Of a stretch of DNA of 64,000 bases, positions 59,927 to 64,000 are shown in pieces; the stretch's first letter is position 1, and each line of letters starts with the position of its first letter. A program made the translations under genes and the position numbers. The stretch is taken from the NCBI GenBank assembly GCA_018873225.1, contig JAEILZ010000001.1, positions 1,984,001-2,048,000 on the forward strand, in the 5' to 3' direction. The DNA is from [Phialemoniopsis] sp. UDSM-2020. Lineage: Eukaryota > Ascomycota > Sordariomycetes > Thyridiales > Thyridiaceae. Below the pieces are notes generated by a model. It did not search any database. It had not been told where the DNA came from and was given only the letters and a program-made list of their open reading frames with translations.

Positions 59927-60673
59927 GCTGAGATTGGCGAGGGCGAAGAAATCATCGCGAGCTTTTGAAGCAAATGGAAACAAAAATTGATGTTTGTACT
60001 CAAAGGGGCATATACGAACTTGCCCTTGTTTTGGCTCGAGAGAGCAAGGATACCATGGAGGAGGAAATAATGAGGGATTGATACCACTCGTGTTTTAGGA
60101 TTCGCAGGGCTACTTGCTACTACACGGACGGCTTGTGTGCTTTGTTTACCTACCTTAGTCTACTTGATTCCCTTTGTACTTTGATTATATCCCGGCGTTC
60201 GATTATCGATAGCTGAATTGATTTGCATCTGATAAATACTCTTCAAAACGATCGATCTGGTGACAAAGTGACAATGTGATCTTGCCTGTTAAAAGTTTTT
60301 GGACTTGCCGAAGTGGTAATGAAGCCTTTTCAGCTCGCTACTGCACATTAGCACGGTTTCTTGGCTGGCTCCACTCGCTGTGCCAGCTTCAAGATCTCGC
60401 CTGTTAGTGAATGGCTGGCTCACTTCACACCAGGCAACAACCTCGTTTTCTCTCATTCGGGTCACTGGAGCCTGCGCGCTGTCGCGTCATACGTACATCA
60501 CACCTAATAGGACTCATCTTTCAAGTGTTGCCTTGTTCTTTATCAGGGAATACAGATCAGTTAAAAACTTTGTCACCTCCGAGGCGATCTCAATCAAACC
60601 CTACACAAGTGCTGTCGGCGATGGCTTAATTCCAATTAGCCACTTTCCTCAAAATCACGGTCGCATAGTCAGC
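59927..60673. other. intergenic region between the HAM1-like gene and LIG4
   Basis: A 747-bp spacer with the 3' end of the HAM1-like gene and the LIG4 promoter. Only short ORFs without signature occur here. Confidence 0.55.
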
Positions 60674-63600
60674 ATGGGTCGCGTCAAGCGGTCGTCTTCT
60701 CAACAAGAAGCTGCAAGGGAGGAGGATGAGCGTCAGTATGGTACCGGCCAGAGCCTCGAGGAGCTCGATGAGAAGTAAGCCGTAGATGCTTGGTCCCATC
60801 AAGTGCTGCCACAGCGATTAACATCGGCGCAGCTATCCCAATCGGCCGCGCAATCATGCGCCGACACTGCTGTTCTCGGAATTGTTCCAAAAGCTCTTCA
60901 ACCCTCTGAATGAGAACAAGGCACAGCCAGGCCGCGGCCCACCGCGCGCAAAGACGGGCCCTCATGGTCCGTCCAAGCTCTCGCCCCACGAGCAGCGGCG
61001 CCTGGTCATCGAGCGCTTCATCGCGCACTGGAGGACCGAGGTTGGCAACGACTTTTACCCGGCGCTGAGGCTCATCTTGCCTGACAAGGACCGCGACCGA
61101 GGCGTCTACGGCCTCAAGGAAAACACCATCGGCAAGCTGCTCGTCAAGCTCATGAAGATTGACAAGAACTCAGAAGACGGCTACAATCTACTGCACTGGA
61201 AGCTTCCGGGCCAGACCACCGCCAGCCGCATGGCAGGCGACTTTGCCGGCCGCTGCTACGAGGTGCTCGCCAAGAGACAGCTGCGGACGACCGTCGGTGA
61301 CATGAGGATTGGCGAGGTCAACGAGCTGCTCGACCAGCTGGCCGGCGCCAGCGGAGAGTCGGAGCAGCTGCCGATCTTTGAGATCTTCTACAAGCGCATG
61401 AATGCCGAGGAGCTTATGTGGCTGATTCGCATCGTGCTGAAGCAGATGAAGGTGGGCGCCACCGAGCGGACGTTTCTTAACTTGTGGCATCCGGACGGCG
61501 AGGCCCTCTTCAGCGTCTCATCGAGCTTGCGGCGTGTCTGCTGGGAGCTTTCCGACCCCGGCGTTAGGCTAGAGCAGGATGATGCGGGAGTCACTCTGAT
61601 GCAGTGCTTCCAGCCACAGCTGGCGCAGTTCCAGATGCCCTCGTCGTTCCAGAAGATGGTGGAGAAGCTGCGGCCTGAAGTCGACGACCAAGAATTCTGG
61701 ATCGAGGAAAAGCTCGACGGCGAGCGTATGCAAATGCACATGATCGAAGATGATGATGTCGCGGGTGGGAGGCGCTTCTGTTTCTGGTCGCGCAAGGCCA
61801 AGGACTATACCTACCTCTACGGTGAAGGTTTCGAGGACGAAAACTCAGCTCTGACTCGGCATCTAAAGAAGGCGTTCGCGGACGGTGTCCGCAATATCAT
61901 TCTGGACGGAGAGATGATCACTTGGGACCCCAAACTTGACAAGATGGTTGCCTTTGGTACGCTCAAGACAGCTGCGCTGGCTGGACAGAAGAATCCTCAC
62001 GATGAGACGGCCCCGAGGCCTCTGTACCGTGTGTTTGATATACTGTATCTGAACGACCAGCCTCTAACCCGTTACACCCTACGAGACCGATACAATGCTC
62101 TAGGAAAGGCTGTAAACGATGTCCATCGCCGGCTGGAGATACACCCTCATGTGGCGACTTCATCGCCCGAGAAGATCGAGCCCATGCTGCGGCAGATCGT
62201 GGCCGAGTCTTCGGAGGGTCTGGTGCTCAAAAACCCGCGCTCAATGTATCGCCTCAACAGCCGAAATGACGACTGGATCAAGGTCAAACCCGAGTACATG
62301 TCCGAGTTTGGCGAGTCTCTCGATTGTGTGGTAGTGGGAGGCTACTTTGGCTCAGGCCGGCGTGGAGGTACCATTTCTAGTTTCATGTGCGGTCTGAGAG
62401 CGGGAGAGAATCACATCAAGGCCGGTGCGAGCCCGGAGAAATGCTGGAGCTTCTTCAAGGTCGGAGGTGGGTTCAAGGCCGAGGATTACGCAGAGATCAG
62501 ACACCACACAGAGGGCAAGTGGCAAGACTGGAACTCGGCCAGCCCACCGACGGAGTTCATCGAGCTTGGTGGCGGTGAGCGTCTGCAGTACGAGAAGCCC
62601 GATGTCTGGATCCGGCCCAAGGACTCCATCGTTCTTTCTGTCAAGGCGGCGAGCATCGGTGCCTCAGACCAATTCGCCATGGGTGTCACGCTCCGGTTCC
62701 CGCGGTTTCGCCGGCTGCGGCTCGATCGCGCTTGGGACTCGGCGCTCGACATTGACCAGTTCCAGGAGTTGAGGAAACGAGTCGACGAGGAGGAGAAAGA
62801 GAAGAAGGAGATGTCGATCGAGGACCGGCGCCAGCGGCGATCGACCAAGAGGGTGAAGCGAGAACTCGTCATCGCGGGGCAAGAAGGCGCTCGCGAGGCT
62901 GACGCTCCTGCCGAGTTCGCCAGGCGGGTGACCGATAGCGAGAGCGCCTCGCAGGCCAAGGTATTCGAGGGCCTCGAATTTTGCGTGCTGTCCGAGGCGG
63001 CCAAGCCGATCAAGAAGAGCAAGGCGCAGCTCGAGGCCATGATCAAGGAGCACGGCGGGCGGGTCAGCCAACAGGCGGACCCGGAGTCGGGCATGATCCT
63101 CGTGGCCGACAAGAAGGTCGTGAAAGTGGCGTCGCTCATCAAGGCCGGCGGCGTCGACATCATCAAGCCCAAGTGGGTGCTGGACTGCCTCAAGGGGTCC
63201 AACGACTACCTCTTACCCTTCGAGACGGGCCATTTGTACCACTACACGGACTCGATGTGGGAGCTGGCGGGAAAGAACGTGGACAAGTTTGGAGACAGCT
63301 ACGCTAGAGATCTGGACGTGGACGAGCTGAAGCAGATTATGGATGATATGGCCAAGGTGGAGGACCACGGGAAGGACGAGGCGGCTTCCGGCATGGCCGA
63401 GTTTCTGGAACAGCTCGAGGAGCGTGGCCACGACGAGCTGGCCAACATGAGGGGCATGATCTTTCGGAGATGTCGCGTTCACTTGGCTGTCGGTGGCGAG
63501 GGCGTGTTGGAGGTGAAGCTCATCAAGCTGAAAAACTACGTGCGATTCGGCGGCGGCAGCATCGCGGACGACATCGGCGACAAAGATATCACTCACGTGG

Positions 63601-63764
63601 TAGCAGTCACTGCCGACGGTGCCGCCGAGAGGGAGCTCGCGGCCGAGGTGCGGCATACCATCAGCTCGCGGCGGACAGTCCCGCGCGTCGTGACGCAGAA
63701 GTGGGTTGAGGACAGCTGGAAAGAGAGCACTTTGGTTGATGAGGAGCCATACGCACCCATGTAG
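60674..63764 (+). CDS. lig4: DNA ligase IV (non-homologous end joining)
   Basis: Lig4 seals double-strand breaks in non-homologous end joining together with the XRCC4/Lif1-type partner. Exons 60674-60774 and 60833-63764 join in phase to give 1010 aa. The first exon encodes a short polar N terminus (MGRVKRSSSQQEAAREEDE). An N-terminal ligase DNA-binding domain follows (RPRNHAPTLLFSELFQKLFN and on). The adenylation active site is EEKLDGER with K327. Later nucleotidyltransferase motifs include ILDGEMITWD, EGLVLKNPRSMY and DDWIKVKPEY. The OB-fold region ends near 640 and is followed by a charged linker. Two BRCT domains lie at about 742-825 (VFEGLEFCVLSEA, IIKPKWVLDC) and 906-1005 (RGMIFRRCRVHLAV, QKWVEDSWKE), with the partner-binding linker between them. 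The protein is complete and of normal length. Confidence 0.96.
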
Positions 63765-64000
63765 AACATGCCAAAAGGTCTGTCATGATATGGAAATGTA
63801 TTCTTCGCTGAAACATGATGGACTGCCCAAACACTGCCGTGAAACCCCAAAATCAACGCTTGTGCTCAAGTAGAGCTGTATGTAGCCATACAGACTCGCA
63901 GAATGGACCTCAAGAAACAATATTAGCCTTGAAGCCGGTAAACCAAAGACCTCGCCATCCACTCCACCGCTAGCTGTACCAGGCAGATCAACCAGCCCCT
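63765..64000 (+). other. 3' flank of LIG4
   Basis: The 236 bp after the LIG4 stop contain no gene that I can see before the window ends. Confidence 0.6.

Noticed and set aside
1..64000. Search for transposons, CRISPR arrays and biosynthetic gene clusters
   Set aside because: No transposase, reverse transcriptase, long terminal repeats, regular spacer arrays or backbone synthases (PKS, NRPS, terpene) were seen. The sulfotransferase-like gene and the sugar transporter are too far apart and lack pathway partners.

Overview
The window is nuclear DNA of a filamentous ascomycete, most likely a Sordariomycete. The evidence is: short introns (about 50-170 nt) with GTRNGT donors, CTRAC/CTAAC branch points and CAG/TAG acceptors; strong C/G preference at third codon positions; long intergenic gaps; and fungus-specific families (Zn2Cys6 regulator, Clr5-domain protein, NB-ARC/TPR STAND protein, HAM1-like DUF5923/DUF4449 protein). 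I cannot name the genus. I resolved 17 protein-coding genes, most with intron-exon structures that join in phase. I found no convincing tRNA, rRNA, transposon or CRISPR.

Layout. 0-4 kb: RanBP1/Yrb1 and the YEATS protein Taf14, both +. 5.8-9 kb: a Zn2Cys6 regulator resembling the Aro80 group (+). 9.7-15.8 kb: EDC3 (mRNA decapping scaffold) and PIF1 helicase, both -. 19.6-22.8 kb: plasma-membrane Na+/H+ antiporter NHA1 (+). 23.6-27.9 kb: two mitochondrial outer-membrane genes, TOM22 (+) and the mitofusin FZO1 (-), facing each other. 28.7-39.3 kb: ESCRT-III VPS2, PP2C phosphatase PTC1 and a large disordered ADF-H protein, all +. 40-41.3 kb: an intronless GC-rich sulfotransferase-like gene. 44.6-50.1 kb: a Clr5-domain protein followed by an NLR-like STAND protein. 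52.6-54.4 kb: a sugar transporter. 57-60 kb: the HAM1-like protein. 60.7-63.8 kb: DNA ligase IV.

Most of the window is conserved housekeeping content (nuclear transport, transcription, mRNA decay, genome maintenance, ion homeostasis, mitochondrial import and fusion, endosomal sorting, signalling). The segment from about 40 to 57 kb is more accessory in character: longer non-coding gaps, a 170-bp polypurine tract with an exact 27-nt period, and the Clr5 and NLR genes. The most interesting observations are the NLR gene, whose first intron splits the P-loop so that intron retention would encode the N-terminal domain alone; its 42-residue TPR array, which looks different in composition from the rest of the gene; the two in-frame PIF1 starts that suggest mitochondrial and nuclear forms; paired 12-bp CACGTG palindromes beside PIF1; and an unassigned coding-like terminal exon at about 18.5 kb. 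I do not see a clear, complete, previously undescribed multi-gene system.
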